DNA of 64,000 nt from Aliiroseovarius subalbicans (GTDB lineage Bacteria; Pseudomonadota; Alphaproteobacteria; Rhodobacterales; Rhodobacteraceae): positions 54,659 through 118,658 of the forward strand of contig NZ_JALBYQ010000006.1 in assembly GCF_022678625.1 (NCBI RefSeq). Direction: 5' to 3'. The notes under the pieces were generated by a model that worked only from the letters and a program-made list of their open reading frames with translations, was not told where the DNA came from and did not search any database. How positions within the stretch are numbered: the first letter of the stretch is position 1; the number at the start of each line of letters is the position of its first letter. Shown here piece after piece: positions 17,981 to 27,739 of the stretch. The position numbers and the translations under genes are program-made.

Positions 17981-18008
17981 GCGTCCAGTAATTAAGGGTA
18001 CCGTGACA
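17981..18008 (-). repeat. right terminal inverted repeat of the decayed transposon
   Basis: Its reverse complement reads TGTCACGGTACCCTTAATTA and continues CTGGACGC. It matches the left repeat at 24 of 28 positions. The bases immediately outside begin a Tn3-transposase coding fragment. Confidence 0.8.
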
Positions 18009-18446
18009 CCTGTTTATAACGCAGGGGAGGCCTTGGGAAAGCTCCAGAGATCGGTGTTTCTGTGTGACTATTTTGGGCGACCTGCTTTCCGGCAGGAAAT
18101 CCAGCGGCTCCTGAGCCAGATCGAATCCATGCACACGCTGCAACGTGCCATCCATGCGGGCCCGATCTCACCACGCCGAGGCCGGACGCGCGAGCAAATG
18201 GCCGCCATCTCCGGCGCACTCACATTGCTGACAAACATCGTCATCGCCTGGAATGCGCACCAATACGAGCGCGCCACCAAACGCCCTGATTGGGATCGGC
18301 CGGAAAACCATATGCGCCACATTGCCCCAATCGCACACGCCCATATCAACCTCAAAGGCACGATCACCTTTGATCTCGAGCAGCATAGAAACCCGGGCCA
18401 GAATGAAAGAGAGGACCCACAGAATGCAGCAAATGAACGCCACTGA
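18006..18446 (+). pseudogene. Tn3-family transposase, C-terminal fragment
   Basis: About 146 codons match the C-terminal end of Tn3-type TnpA: PVYNAGEALGKLQRSVFLCDYF, then the family-typical ISGALTLLTNIVIAWNAHQYER and a closing HINLKGTITFDLE. The intact protein is near 1000 residues, so roughly 85% is missing. The fragment begins exactly at the right terminal repeat of the decayed transposon, which suggests that this transposon inserted into, or recombined with, the Tn3 gene. The left part of the Tn3 gene is not found on the other side. Confidence 0.85.
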
Positions 18447-18548
18447 GGACCAGAACCAAAAAAATCAAAGGCTTAGCCGAAATGAAGCGGCAAAAACCAT
18501 TCAATAACAACTACTTGCTTATGCAACATACGGCAGATCCGTTACGAT

Positions 18549-18915
18549 AACCCCCTTACGGTTTACTTTTACCTGCGTTACTCAGTGTCTTTACGAGATC
18601 TGGCAGAAATTCTGGCCGAGCGCGGAGTCGTAGTTGATCACGCAACACTCAGCAGGTGGGTCGTGAAATTTTCACCATTGGTTGCCCTTGAAGCTCATAG
18701 GCGTAAGCGGCCATGGGCGGTTTCTTGGCGAATGGATGTACCCGTACCGTGCCGTTGATTGAGATGGAAAACCCTTAATTTCATGCTGTCAGAGCGACGC
18801 AACACTGCTGCTGCAACGCAATTCTTCGCGAAAACTTTAGCGTCCAGCGAGATTCCTTTGCGGATTGTGATCGACAAAAGCGGGGCAAATGGTGCCGGCT
18901 TCAAGTCGTTCCGGC
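18549..18915 (+). pseudogene. IS6-family transposase remnant with internal deletion
   Basis: The first part reads as the IS6 N-terminal region (LRDLAEILAERGVVVDHATLSRWV, then KRPWAVSWRMD). About 11 codons around the expected ETYIKV motif are missing, and the frame is disturbed. The reading then continues as TLNFMLSERRNTAAATQFFAKTL and IVIDKSGANGAG. Both ends of the gene are lost. It abuts the 3' end of the molybdenum hydroxylase gene and marks the junction between the debris and the catabolic cluster. Confidence 0.8.
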
Positions 18916-18971
18916 CAGCAGCTGCGACAATCGCCCTTCCTAAGACATCACCGACAGGACCCTCTGGATTT

Positions 18972-21332
18972 CTATTTCCTTTCAATCGTGTTTTCGCTCC
19001 AGACCGGGCTGATATGGTCATGTTGCAACGGCGGGTTGCAATCATCAATCAGGGCGGCGATTTTCGGCGGTGTCAACGGCATCGAGGACACTTGTTTGCC
19101 GGTCGCATTTGCGACAGCACATCCAATCGCAGCCGCGACGTTGAGAATCGGGATTTCTCCGGCCCCTTTGGTGCCAAATGGCCCAACGGCCGGGGCACCC
19201 TCATAAAGGTCGAATTCGACCGGGATGCTGTCCGTTGCCAGAGGAAGCAAGTAATTTTCAAACCCTGTTTGATCGAAGGCGCCAGTTTCGTTGATTGTGA
19301 TTTCTTCGTGGAGCGCATAACCGAACCCCTGAACAACTCCGCCTTGGATCTGGCCGTGGATCGCGCGTGGATTAAGCGCACGGCCCACATCCTGCACGAC
19401 CCGGTAAGCAAGGATGTCAACTTTTCCGGTGTCGGGATCAATTGCCAGTTCGCAATTGTGGACGGCAAAAACCGGCTCGATCGCATCAATGAAATGCCCA
19501 GCGGTGCACCCGGGCATGCATTCAAAAGGCGGTGTGGTAAACGAACCGCTGCCCGAAATCGGACCAAAGCGGCTTTCAGCTTCGGCCACGACTTGTTGGA
19601 TCGTTGTCCCTGATCCCGGACGGCCCTTGATTTCAATCCTGCCCCTGGCAAGAACCAAGTCCTTTTTCGGGGTCTGCAGTATTTCGCTTGCCACGCCGAG
19701 CAGCTTGTCGCGGACCACCGTGCAGGCAGCCTCGCTTGCGGCCCCGATCGAGACAGTTGTGCGACCGCCACCGACGCCAAGATCACGCCCCGCAGCATCC
19801 GTATCCGCAGTTTTCACAATCACATCTTCGGGCGCAATACCAAGGTTCGCGGCCACGATTTGCGGCAGGGCCTGCATCATCGTGCCCTGACCTAACTCGA
19901 CGCCTGTGGTGACTAGGGTAGCGCTTCCGTCATAGTTCAGGTTGACCGTGGCGGCAGAGGGGCCGACAAAAATGAGCCAGGTGCCCACCGTTGTCGCCTC
20001 ACCATAGAACCGATTGCCCGCGAGATCTTTTCGTGAACCGCTCTTGGCCCGCAAGACCTCCATCCGTTCGAGCATCGGAGCCAGCACATCGCCATCATAG
20101 ACCTGACCGGTGGCCGAAATATCCTGATCGCCCAGAACATGACGGCGGCGGAATTCCATCCGATCCATGCCTATGGCGTCAGCAATTTCGTCGGTGTGCC
20201 GCTCCAGCGCAAACGTGTTGTAGACGCCGTTGCAGGCACGAAACGCCCCGTTGGGCGGGGTATTGGTATAGACCGCCCGACTGCAAATCCGCACAGCGCC
20301 CAGTTTGTAATTGCCGCCAAGCGTGTGCGTGGTCATGGTGGTCAGAAAGACCTGCTCGCCACCATAGGCACCGCAATCCATCAGAACCGTGGCCTCACGA
20401 CCGACGATCTCGCCTTCCGACGTGACCGCTGATCGGATCCGGATCTCGGCATTTTCACGCGAGAGACAGGTCATCTGCTCTTCTCGGCGGGAATTGATGA
20501 TCGACACCGGCCGCCCTGTCATTCGGGCAAGGACTGCAGCGCAAGGCTCGATCGAGGCGTCAAATTTGAGCCCGAAACCCCCACCAACTGTCGGAACAGT
20601 CACACGCACATGGGATTCAGGTACACCAAGCACCCGCGCCGTGACGGTACGCACGGTCCACGGAACCTGTGTTGAGGCATGAATGTGATAGCGACCGTCC
20701 TCAAAAGATGCCACGGCCGCGCGCGGCTCGAACGGCACATGGCTTTGCCGTCCGACTTCATAGAAGCCTTCGACTATAGTCACGTCTTCGCGCGCAAAGG
20801 CAGCATCGGTGTCACCACGTTCTACTGTGGCCTCCCACGCGATATTGCCACCGCGTACGCCCCCTTCGAAGAGCACTTCGTAATCCTGCCAGTCAGGATG
20901 AACGAGCGTGGCATTCTCAGCCAGAGAGTCTGCCATGGTAAGACTGGCAGGCAACGGTTCAAGCTCCAGCTCGATCGCGTCCAATGCGGCCCGGGCTTGT
21001 TCCAGAGTGTCCGCAGCAATAGCGGCAATCGGCTCGCCGTGATAACGCACCACATCCTTTGCCAGAAGCGTGTAGTCAGCGATGCCGATCCCATACCGGC
21101 CAGGCACATCACTACCGGTAGCAATGGCGCGAACACCGGGCATCTTGCGGGCCGGCTCCACGTCAAGTTTAATGATCCGCGCAGATGCATGATCGGAGCG
21201 CAAAAGCGCAGCATGAAGCACCTCGGAACCGCCGATATCGACGGTAAACCGGGTGCGGCCCGTTACCTTGTCATGCGCATCCCGGCGCGGGAAATCCATC
21301 ACGGCTTTATCGGCAAAACTCTGATCTGACAT
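18972..21332 (-). CDS. xanthine dehydrogenase-family molybdopterin-binding subunit
   Basis: A 786-residue large subunit of a molybdenum hydroxylase. These enzymes insert an oxygen from water into an N-heterocycle, aldehyde or similar carbon. The N-terminal domain (about 15-120) and the molybdopterin-binding domains are present, with typical runs VGGGFGLKFD, PPNGAFRACNGVYN and the C-terminal GTKGAGEIPILNVAAAI. The CoxL-type AYRCSFR loop is absent, so it is not a form I CO dehydrogenase. It is the last gene of the operon, and its start overlaps the iron-sulfur subunit stop by one base. Substrate is unknown; the neighbouring HyuA/HyuB genes suggest a cyclic amide or imide. Confidence 0.88.
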   Translation of the reverse strand: MSDQSFADKAVMDFPRRDAHDKVTGRTRFTVDIGGSEVLHAALLRSDHASARIIKLDVEPARKMPGVRAIATGSDVPGRYGIGIADYTLLAKDVVRYHGEPIAAIAADTLEQARAALDAIELELEPLPASLTMADSLAENATLVHPDWQDYEVLFEGGVRGGNIAWEATVERGDTDAAFAREDVTIVEGFYEVGRQSHVPFEPRAAVASFEDGRYHIHASTQVPWTVRTVTARVLGVPESHVRVTVPTVGGGFGLKFDASIEPCAAVLARMTGRPVSIINSRREEQMTCLSRENAEIRIRSAVTSEGEIVGREATVLMDCGAYGGEQVFLTTMTTHTLGGNYKLGAVRICSRAVYTNTPPNGAFRACNGVYNTFALERHTDEIADAIGMDRMEFRRRHVLGDQDISATGQVYDGDVLAPMLERMEVLRAKSGSRKDLAGNRFYGEATTVGTWLIFVGPSAATVNLNYDGSATLVTTGVELGQGTMMQALPQIVAANLGIAPEDVIVKTADTDAAGRDLGVGGGRTTVSIGAASEAACTVVRDKLLGVASEILQTPKKDLVLARGRIEIKGRPGSGTTIQQVVAEAESRFGPISGSGSFTTPPFECMPGCTAGHFIDAIEPVFAVHNCELAIDPDTGKVDILAYRVVQDVGRALNPRAIHGQIQGGVVQGFGYALHEEITINETGAFDQTGFENYLLPLATDSIPVEFDLYEGAPAVGPFGTKGAGEIPILNVAAAIGCAVANATGKQVSSMPLTPPKIAALIDDCNPPLQHDHISPVWSENTIERK

Positions 21333-21802
21333 TATTCAGTGACCTCAGTTGCGTCGACGACCGACATTACGGCATCGATGATGCGCTCGTATCCGGTGCA
21401 GCGGCAGACATTACCCACCAGAGCAAATTTTACGGCGTCCCGGCTGGGCGACGGGTTGTCGCGCAGAAAGGGGCGCAAAGTCATGACCATGCCGGGAAAG
21501 CACATTCCGCACTGAATCACGTCCAAGTCGATGAAAGCCTGCTGGATGACGTCGAGCTTGTCGCCCTGCGAAATCCCCTCAATAGTGACGATGTCGCGGC
21601 CCTCAAGCGTGCCCACAGGCAGCAGGCAGGACGACATCGGTTTCCCATCGACATGAACAGAACAAGCACCGCAATAGCCTTCGCGGCACACATTTCTGGT
21701 TCCGGTCAGGCGCAATTCATTGCGCAACACATCGACAAGCGGTGTGCGGGGGTCGCAGGTCAGACTGCGCTCCTCGCCATTGATCATCAAACTCGTTGTC
21801 AC
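21332..21802 (-). CDS. [2Fe-2S] subunit of the molybdenum hydroxylase
   Basis: A 156-residue small subunit carrying two iron-sulfur clusters. The N-terminal plant-ferredoxin motif is CREGYCGACSVHVDGKPMSSC (given here by key cysteines at about 39, 44, 47 and 59). The C-terminal motif has CGMC and NVCRCTGY. It passes electrons from the molybdenum centre to the FAD subunit. Gene order is FAD, FeS, Mo on the minus strand, with an overlap of one base to the Mo subunit gene. Confidence 0.93.
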   Translation of the reverse strand: MTTSLMINGEERSLTCDPRTPLVDVLRNELRLTGTRNVCREGYCGACSVHVDGKPMSSCLLPVGTLEGRDIVTIEGISQGDKLDVIQQAFIDLDVIQCGMCFPGMVMTLRPFLRDNPSPSRDAVKFALVGNVCRCTGYERIIDAVMSVVDATEVTE

Positions 21803-21812
21803 TTTCTGCTCC

Positions 21813-22673
21813 TTAAGCGGTGCTTTTTGTCAGGAACCGGAATGCCCGGTCCGCCAATGCAGGCAAGAGCCTGACGCGGTACCAGCCCGGTGCGCCGGTA
21901 TCGTCGCGGCCCTCGAATTCATCCGTGTAATTGCCGGCAATTTCCCGGAATTCCCCAGACTCCAGATTGCGCCCGATCAGGGCGTTCTCAAAGCCGGTCC
22001 AGCGTTTGGCGACAGGTTCAACACCACCGACGGCCACTGCGGCTGTCCGGATCGTACGATCCTCAGCCACCGTGATTGCAGCTGACAGGTTGGCGACCGG
22101 ATAGTCCCCGGCTTTGCGCAGGGTGATCCGAGAATGTGTGCTGGCCTGCAAACGGCGCGGAATGACGATCCGGGTCACCAATACAGCCCGGCCAAGGCTG
22201 CGGCGCGTTGACAGAAATTCAGCCATCGACATCAGGCTTGTTCCATCCGGGGAGACAATTTCAACTTCCGCATCAAGTGCCAGCAACGCCGGAACGATGT
22301 CCGACGCGGCAAAGTCGGCGGTGCAGATATTGCCTCCAATCGTTGCCGCGCGCCGGATGGCCGGATTGGCCGTATACCCGGTTGCCATCATCAGGGCGGC
22401 CATGTCTGCGTGACCTGCAAGTCCTTTTGCGATCACGTCCTGCGTCGCCATCGCCCCGATCGACACCTTGTCTTTGGCAACATCGATATCGGACAAATCG
22501 GGAATGGCGGAAAGATCGACAAATGTGCCATCAATCTTTTCGCCTCTGGAGCCCGCCCGCATGATCCAAGTGGCGCCGGCGACCGGCACCACCTTGTTTG
22601 TCTTGCCACTCAGCGCGGCAATGGCCGCCGCAACGCTGAGTGGCCGTTCGAGTCTGTTTGGCAAATCAGCCAC
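21813..22673 (-). CDS. FAD-binding subunit of the molybdenum hydroxylase
   Basis: A 286-residue medium subunit of the xanthine dehydrogenase/CoxM family. The FAD-binding motifs are VPVAGATWIM near residues 29-38 and TIGGNICTADFAASD near 112-126. The C-terminal domain is normal in length. It takes electrons from the iron-sulfur subunit and passes them to NAD or another acceptor. It starts two bases after the HyuB-like gene stop, so it is translationally close to it. Confidence 0.9.
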   Translation of the reverse strand: MADLPNRLERPLSVAAAIAALSGKTNKVVPVAGATWIMRAGSRGEKIDGTFVDLSAIPDLSDIDVAKDKVSIGAMATQDVIAKGLAGHADMAALMMATGYTANPAIRRAATIGGNICTADFAASDIVPALLALDAEVEIVSPDGTSLMSMAEFLSTRRSLGRAVLVTRIVIPRRLQASTHSRITLRKAGDYPVANLSAAITVAEDRTIRTAAVAVGGVEPVAKRWTGFENALIGRNLESGEFREIAGNYTDEFEGRDDTGAPGWYRVRLLPALADRAFRFLTKSTA

Positions 22674-22675
22674 GG

Positions 22676-24637
22676 TTAGCTCCAGTGCGCCACAGAACGC
22701 CCTTCGAAACTCTCACGAAACTGCTGGGTTGAGTTTGGCATCAGCTCTCCGGTACCCCAATCAAGGATCACCGCGAATTTGCGCACGGCATCCATCTCAT
22801 TGATCTTGCCGTCGCGGTACATCTGCGACACTTCATTTGGATCCATACGTGCCCATGCCACGCGGTTGGCCCGAATATCAGCACGTGATTTTTCGGTGGC
22901 CGCATGGTCGATCTCGAACTCCAGCATGTCGCGGTCGATCACTTTGATCACGACGCCATAGTCCGTTTCCGCCCGCTCTACCGACACATATTCGTCGATC
23001 ACGTCTTCTTTGACGTGTTCAGGGTCTCGGTCCATCGGGTCGCCGTATCCGCCGCCGCCCGCAGTTGGACGGGTGAACTTGTCACCGCTCTGGATTGGGT
23101 AGTTGGAAAAGACCGACCCAAGCCATTTTTCCTCTCCTGTGTCGGCATGCACAACGCTCAACCCGTGTGGCATAGATGGCAAACCACCCTCTACCCCCCA
23201 GACAACCGCCCGTTCGCGGTCACAGATGTAGGACATAACGGTGTTTTCTGCCTCAAGTAGTGTTGAGGCTTTGATAACGCCTGCGCCACCGCGCCATTTT
23301 CCAGGTCCGGGGCTGTCCTGCAATATCTGGAATTCATCGGCCCGTGTCGGATTAACCCGTTCGTTGCCTTCCGAAGGTTGCGACATCAGTCCGGTACCAA
23401 AACAGGCCGTGGTGACATCGCTGCCATCCTTGCCGTTGCGCCCGCCCCAGCCGCCGGGCAGCCATTCGTAAAACATATAGATCGGCTTTTCAGGTTTGCG
23501 CAAATCGTTGCCGCCTGCCAGCAGGTACTCAAGGTTAAATGCACAGGCGATGGCGCGTTCGGGCATGATCTTTGACCACATCTCAAAGATCGCATTCATG
23601 ATCTTTTCAAACGGCATCAGGAAGCCTGTCACAGCAATAGGCCATTCGGCGCTCACAACGCTGTCTTTGGGCGTTTTGATATCAACCATTCGGTAAAACC
23701 CGCTGTTCATTGGCAGGTCAGGGAAGAAGGTCTTCATTCCCGCAACCACGGCAGAGAATGTCGCCCCATGGCCCGAATTGTAGATCGAGGCAATTGTGGG
23801 GTGGCTACCCTCAAAATCATAGGTGATCTGGTCGCCCTTGATCGTCATCTTAATATGGATCGGGATCATGCCTTCACCTGCATCGGGGTCACGGTCGATA
23901 TAATCAACTGCCTCCCATGTGCCATCCGGCAAATCCAGAATACGCTGCCGGACAGAGCGTTCGACATAGTCTTGGACCTCGTTCATGCCTTGCGTGACCT
24001 GATCGCGGCCATATTTGCTGACAAGGCGCTGAAGTTCACGTTCGGCCACTTGTGTGGCTTGTGCCTGCGAATGAATGTCGCCGATGATTGATGCAGGATC
24101 ACGGGTGTTCGCCGCAATCATATTGGCGACGTCCGAACAAAACTTGCCTTTGCGGAACAGCCGTATGGGCGTGATGCGGACCGCTTCGCCAAACATTTCA
24201 CGCGCGGTCACATTGAACGACCCTGGCACCGACCCGCCTAAATCAGACCAGTGGCCGTTGGATTGGGAAAACCCGATCAGAACCTCTTCGTCAAAAATTG
24301 GACGGATCAGGCGTACATCGCTAAAGTGGGTACCGCCCGCATAGGGGTCGTTGATCGCATAGACATCGCCGGGATACATATCGCCTTCAAATGCGCGGAT
24401 CACATCTTTGCAAGTGTAATGAAGAGTACCCACGTGGACCGCGATATCTGCGTTGCCCTGCGCCACGCAATTGCCATCCGCATCGTGCAGACCGTTGGAA
24501 AAATCGCGGTTATAGATCACGAAGGAATAACAGGTCCGCAGCATCTGTTCGGCCATCTGATCGACCGACGTGATGAATGAGTTCTTTAAAACCTCAAAGG
24601 TAACCGGATCCAATTCCTGTTTTGCTGTGCTGTTCAT
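22676..24637 (-). CDS. hydantoinase B/oxoprolinase-family subunit (HyuB-like)
   Basis: A 653-residue protein of the hydantoinase B/oxoprolinase family. These subunits pair with a HyuA-type ATPase to open 5-membered cyclic amides. The family-typical N-terminus DPVTFEVLKNSFITSVDQMAEQ is present, as are NDPYAGGTHFSDV and the glycine-rich end region with TAGGGGYGDP. A C-terminal extension with YRDGKINEMDAVRKFAV resembles the acetophenone carboxylase/N-methylhydantoinase branch. It lies 3 bases downstream of the HyuA-like gene. Confidence 0.88.
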   Translation of the reverse strand: MNSTAKQELDPVTFEVLKNSFITSVDQMAEQMLRTCYSFVIYNRDFSNGLHDADGNCVAQGNADIAVHVGTLHYTCKDVIRAFEGDMYPGDVYAINDPYAGGTHFSDVRLIRPIFDEEVLIGFSQSNGHWSDLGGSVPGSFNVTAREMFGEAVRITPIRLFRKGKFCSDVANMIAANTRDPASIIGDIHSQAQATQVAERELQRLVSKYGRDQVTQGMNEVQDYVERSVRQRILDLPDGTWEAVDYIDRDPDAGEGMIPIHIKMTIKGDQITYDFEGSHPTIASIYNSGHGATFSAVVAGMKTFFPDLPMNSGFYRMVDIKTPKDSVVSAEWPIAVTGFLMPFEKIMNAIFEMWSKIMPERAIACAFNLEYLLAGGNDLRKPEKPIYMFYEWLPGGWGGRNGKDGSDVTTACFGTGLMSQPSEGNERVNPTRADEFQILQDSPGPGKWRGGAGVIKASTLLEAENTVMSYICDRERAVVWGVEGGLPSMPHGLSVVHADTGEEKWLGSVFSNYPIQSGDKFTRPTAGGGGYGDPMDRDPEHVKEDVIDEYVSVERAETDYGVVIKVIDRDMLEFEIDHAATEKSRADIRANRVAWARMDPNEVSQMYRDGKINEMDAVRKFAVILDWGTGELMPNSTQQFRESFEGRSVAHWS

Positions 24638-24640
24638 GGC

Positions 24641-26671
24641 TCAACCCTCCACCTTAATAAGAATATTCATATATTGATCGACTGTCGCCGTTGTGTTTGG
24701 CGGCACAACAACGGTTGAATCCACCTGTTCGACGATCGCAGGGCCGCTGAATTCTGCCCCTGCTGCAAAGCTGGCGCGGTTATAAACGTCCGTTGTGCAG
24801 CGCTCTGATTTGAACCAGACATCGCGTTGGCCAATGGGTTTGGGCGTGTTCCTGACCACCTTGTAAGATGGCAGCGCGGCCTTGGGCACCACACCTGTCG
24901 CTTTGACACCGACGCGGAAAATGCTGACCGGGGCGTCCTCTCGGCGAAAATTGTATTCGCGTTCATGCTGATTGTGGAACCCGTCAACCAGTGCGCTGGT
25001 CGAGGTGACTTTGGCGGGCGCAGATACGGCAAGTGAACGCCATTGGCCCTGATACATCATCTCGACTGTACGCTGAAGTATGGTATCTTCTGCGGCAACG
25101 CCTTCATGGCGCAGACGCTCTGTCGCTTCGGATTCGATCTTGGCAAATGCGGTTTCCAGATCTTCGGGTTTGGTCGTCGCTGCATCAGCCATAAAGCTGT
25201 CCGAGAAGTCATGCTGGATATCGACCAAAAGACAGCCCATCGCCGAGGTCACACCTGGATTTGGTGGAACGATGACAACGGGGATTGACAATTCTTTGGC
25301 AACCGCAGCGCCGTGCAATGCCCCAGCCCCGCCAAAAGCGACCAGCGCAAAATCGCGTGGATCATACCCGCGGGTAATAGAGAGCAATCGCACCGCATTG
25401 GCCATGTTCGCATTGGCCACGTCAATAATTGCTTCAGCGGCTTCGTGCAGTTCCATGCCGAACGGCTCGGCCACGGTATCGCGCACCGCTTGCTCGGCGA
25501 GTTTCGGATCGAGCGTGATGTCACCACCTGCAAGGCTGGTGCCCAGACGGCCCAGCACCACGTTTGCATCACTGTTCGTCGCCACTTTGTTGCCATTAGA
25601 ATAACAGGCGGGCCCCGGCGTCGCGCCCGCTGATTGTGGGCCGTTGCGCAGAGAGCCGCCTTCGTCCTTCCAGGCCAACGAGCCACCGCCTGCGCCAATG
25701 GTTAAGACTTCGATGCTGGGGAAGCGGATCGGGTAACCATATTCGATGTACCAGTCTTTGGTGACTGTCGATTCACCCTGATAAGCTAGTGATACGTCGG
25801 TGCTGGTGCCGCCCATGTCAAAGCCGATCGAGTTTTCATAGCCGCACAAATTGCCGATGAAACGGCTCGCAATTGCGCCCGCCGCAATGCCGGATCCTGC
25901 CAGGCGGGCTGCGAAATCCTTGACGCTGGCAGGGGTCATGACACCGCCACCTGTGTGCAGTAACAGCAAATCCCGCTCATAACCGCCGTCCGACAATTTA
26001 TCGCTCAGCCGGGACACATAATCGACAACCACGGGCGAGACAGCCGCATTCACCATGGTGGTCGAGAACCGCTCGTGTTCGAAAATCTCTGGCATGATCT
26101 GCGACGAGATCGAGACATGCACATCGGGTAGCACCTCTTGCAAAATCTCTTTCATCCGCCTCTCATGTGCTCCGTTCACATAAGAGTTGATGAAGCAGAC
26201 AGCGATGGCCTTGACGTCGCGCCGCTTCAGAATTCCGGCAACGCGGCGGGCTTCATCTTCGTCGAGGTCTTCAATCACCTTACCGGCCGCATCAATGCGC
26301 CCTTTGACCGTCAAACGATCCCGGCGTGGAATATAGGGTTTGGCCACGTCTTTGTAGGTATCCCACAAATCCTCTTTGTTGGATCGACGGATCTCGACAA
26401 CATCGCGAAACCCTTCGGTACAAACCATCGCTGTGCGCGGCAATTTACGAGTAATCAGCGCGTTGGTAGCCACGGTTGTGCCGTGTGAAAACATCGTCAC
26501 TTGCGACAGGTCCACACTGGCGTCCGAGACACCAGTCATGATGGCGCGCATCGGGTCATCAGGTGTTGAAGGTGTCTTTTCGATACGGATTTGCCCGGTA
26601 TCTTCATCCATGATGCATACGTCGGTGAACGTCCCGCCAACATCAACTGCGACCCTTGTTTTTGTCATCAT
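24641..26671 (-). CDS. hydantoinase A/oxoprolinase-family subunit (HyuA-like ATPase)
   Basis: A 676-residue ATP-dependent subunit. The ASKHA phosphate loop VAVDVGGTFTDV is at residues 8-19, and the second phosphate site SIGFDMGGTSTDVSL lies in the centre. It should phosphorylate the ring carbonyl of a lactam or imide (hydantoin, 5-oxoproline, N-methylhydantoin) so the ring can be opened together with HyuB. A second ATG one codon on is an equally good start. The gene is the first of the five-gene catabolic part and lies 105 bases after the AraC gene. Confidence 0.9.
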   Translation of the reverse strand: MMTKTRVAVDVGGTFTDVCIMDEDTGQIRIEKTPSTPDDPMRAIMTGVSDASVDLSQVTMFSHGTTVATNALITRKLPRTAMVCTEGFRDVVEIRRSNKEDLWDTYKDVAKPYIPRRDRLTVKGRIDAAGKVIEDLDEDEARRVAGILKRRDVKAIAVCFINSYVNGAHERRMKEILQEVLPDVHVSISSQIMPEIFEHERFSTTMVNAAVSPVVVDYVSRLSDKLSDGGYERDLLLLHTGGGVMTPASVKDFAARLAGSGIAAGAIASRFIGNLCGYENSIGFDMGGTSTDVSLAYQGESTVTKDWYIEYGYPIRFPSIEVLTIGAGGGSLAWKDEGGSLRNGPQSAGATPGPACYSNGNKVATNSDANVVLGRLGTSLAGGDITLDPKLAEQAVRDTVAEPFGMELHEAAEAIIDVANANMANAVRLLSITRGYDPRDFALVAFGGAGALHGAAVAKELSIPVVIVPPNPGVTSAMGCLLVDIQHDFSDSFMADAATTKPEDLETAFAKIESEATERLRHEGVAAEDTILQRTVEMMYQGQWRSLAVSAPAKVTSTSALVDGFHNQHEREYNFRREDAPVSIFRVGVKATGVVPKAALPSYKVVRNTPKPIGQRDVWFKSERCTTDVYNRASFAAGAEFSGPAIVEQVDSTVVVPPNTTATVDQYMNILIKVEG

Positions 26672-26776
26672 CTCATCCTGTCATTTATCTTAAACCCGCA
26701 TTTTCGGCACAGCAGAGCCACGCCTCGAAAGAGGGTCAATTACAGCGTTTTCAATTAAGTGTTTTAACAGCGGTGG

Positions 26777-27739
26777 TTAGACCGCATTACCCGCTCCTAA
26801 ACGGCTTTTCTTACGGGTTTCCGTCGGCGTACAGCCAAACCGGTTTCGGTAGTGTTTGCAGAACTGGGCCTGATCGTAAAAACCCCACTTGTAGGCAATA
26901 TTTGCCACAGTCGATGTGTCATTGGCCATCTTCAGCGCCTCTTCACAGCGCGTGAGCCGCTTATCGCGAATGTAGCCAACAATGGAATGGTCGCTTTCTG
27001 CAAATAGCCGTTGCAGATAGCGCAAAGATATCCCACAGGATTCTGCCACCAGTTTCGAACTGAGGTTCGGGTTCATCAGATTGTCACGAATAAACTGCTC
27101 TGCCCGCTGCAAATGTGCCGCGCGAATGGTCGAAGAAGAACTGTCCAGAATGCGATCGTCACTGCGCATCGCCAGACAAAGCAGTTCAAGCAACTGCTGC
27201 CCGGCCACATCGCGGGCCGCATCGTTGATCTTGCCGACACATTGAATCGTATTGCGCACGGCGCCTACAAAAAATGAACCGACACCTTGTGTCGCATCAA
27301 ATGTCAGCGCGCCCAGCCGGTCAGTTGCTCCCAAGCGTGAGCGCACACTGGCTGTTGGCACTTTGAGAACCCAAAGCTTGTTACGTTTGCCATGCCAGAA
27401 TTCGTACGGCATATCCCCCCGTTCGACCAGAAAACCGCCGGCACTGCATTTGGTGTCCCGTGAGGACTGCTTGAAATGAACATCGCCTTTGTGAGGAATA
27501 GTGATCAGAAGGCTGCTGTCTTTTTTATTGGCAAAGTGGGTCCGTTTGCGGCGGTAAAGGACGCCATCACATTCCATTTCAGACAGCCCAAGGATACCAA
27601 GTGACCATGAGTCTAATGTGCCTTCGAATTCGGATTTATTGTGACATTCGGCAGACAACGGAAAGTAAGCCTCGGACAATGTCTGGGCCCAATACTCATT
27701 CTTGTTGGCTTCATCACACTGAGCTGTCGAATAATGCAT
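26777..27739 (-). CDS. AraC-family transcription regulator
   Basis: A 320-residue regulator with an N-terminal AraC-binding-like domain of the 'domain 2' kind (about 40-200) and two C-terminal HTH motifs (about 215-310). It contains the runs LVAESCGISLRYLQRLFAE and VANIAYKWGFYDQAQFCKHYR, typical of the family. It lies between the transporter half and the hydrolase half of the cluster on the same strand, so it is the obvious local regulator for both. The inducer is unknown. Confidence 0.92.
   Translation of the reverse strand: MHYSTAQCDEANKNEYWAQTLSEAYFPLSAECHNKSEFEGTLDSWSLGILGLSEMECDGVLYRRKRTHFANKKDSSLLITIPHKGDVHFKQSSRDTKCSAGGFLVERGDMPYEFWHGKRNKLWVLKVPTASVRSRLGATDRLGALTFDATQGVGSFFVGAVRNTIQCVGKINDAARDVAGQQLLELLCLAMRSDDRILDSSSSTIRAAHLQRAEQFIRDNLMNPNLSSKLVAESCGISLRYLQRLFAESDHSIVGYIRDKRLTRCEEALKMANDTSTVANIAYKWGFYDQAQFCKHYRNRFGCTPTETRKKSRLGAGNAV

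Larger units (their letters stand above)
15935..18008. mobile_element. decayed Tn5053/Tn7-like (TniA-type) transposon, about 2.07 kb
   Basis: The element is bounded by 28-base terminal inverted repeats, 15935-15962 and 17981-18008, which start TGTCAC and match at 24 of 28 positions. Additional subterminal copies of the inner motif lie at both ends, as expected for TniA/TnsB-binding arrays. Inside are a transposase pseudogene on the minus strand, an IS200-type insertion and a fragment of another gene. The right end sits against a Tn3-family transposase remnant. No clean 5-base target duplication is visible. The element cannot move by itself, but its ends could be mobilised in trans. Confidence 0.8.

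Noticed and set aside
17891..18008. CRISPR array
   Set aside because: The 20-base units are head to tail without unique spacers and belong to a transposon end.
15922..18015. CCTGTTT on both sides of the decayed transposon as a target duplication
   Set aside because: On the right it touches the terminal repeat, but on the left it is 6-8 bases away, and 7 bases is not the 5-base duplication of this transposon class.
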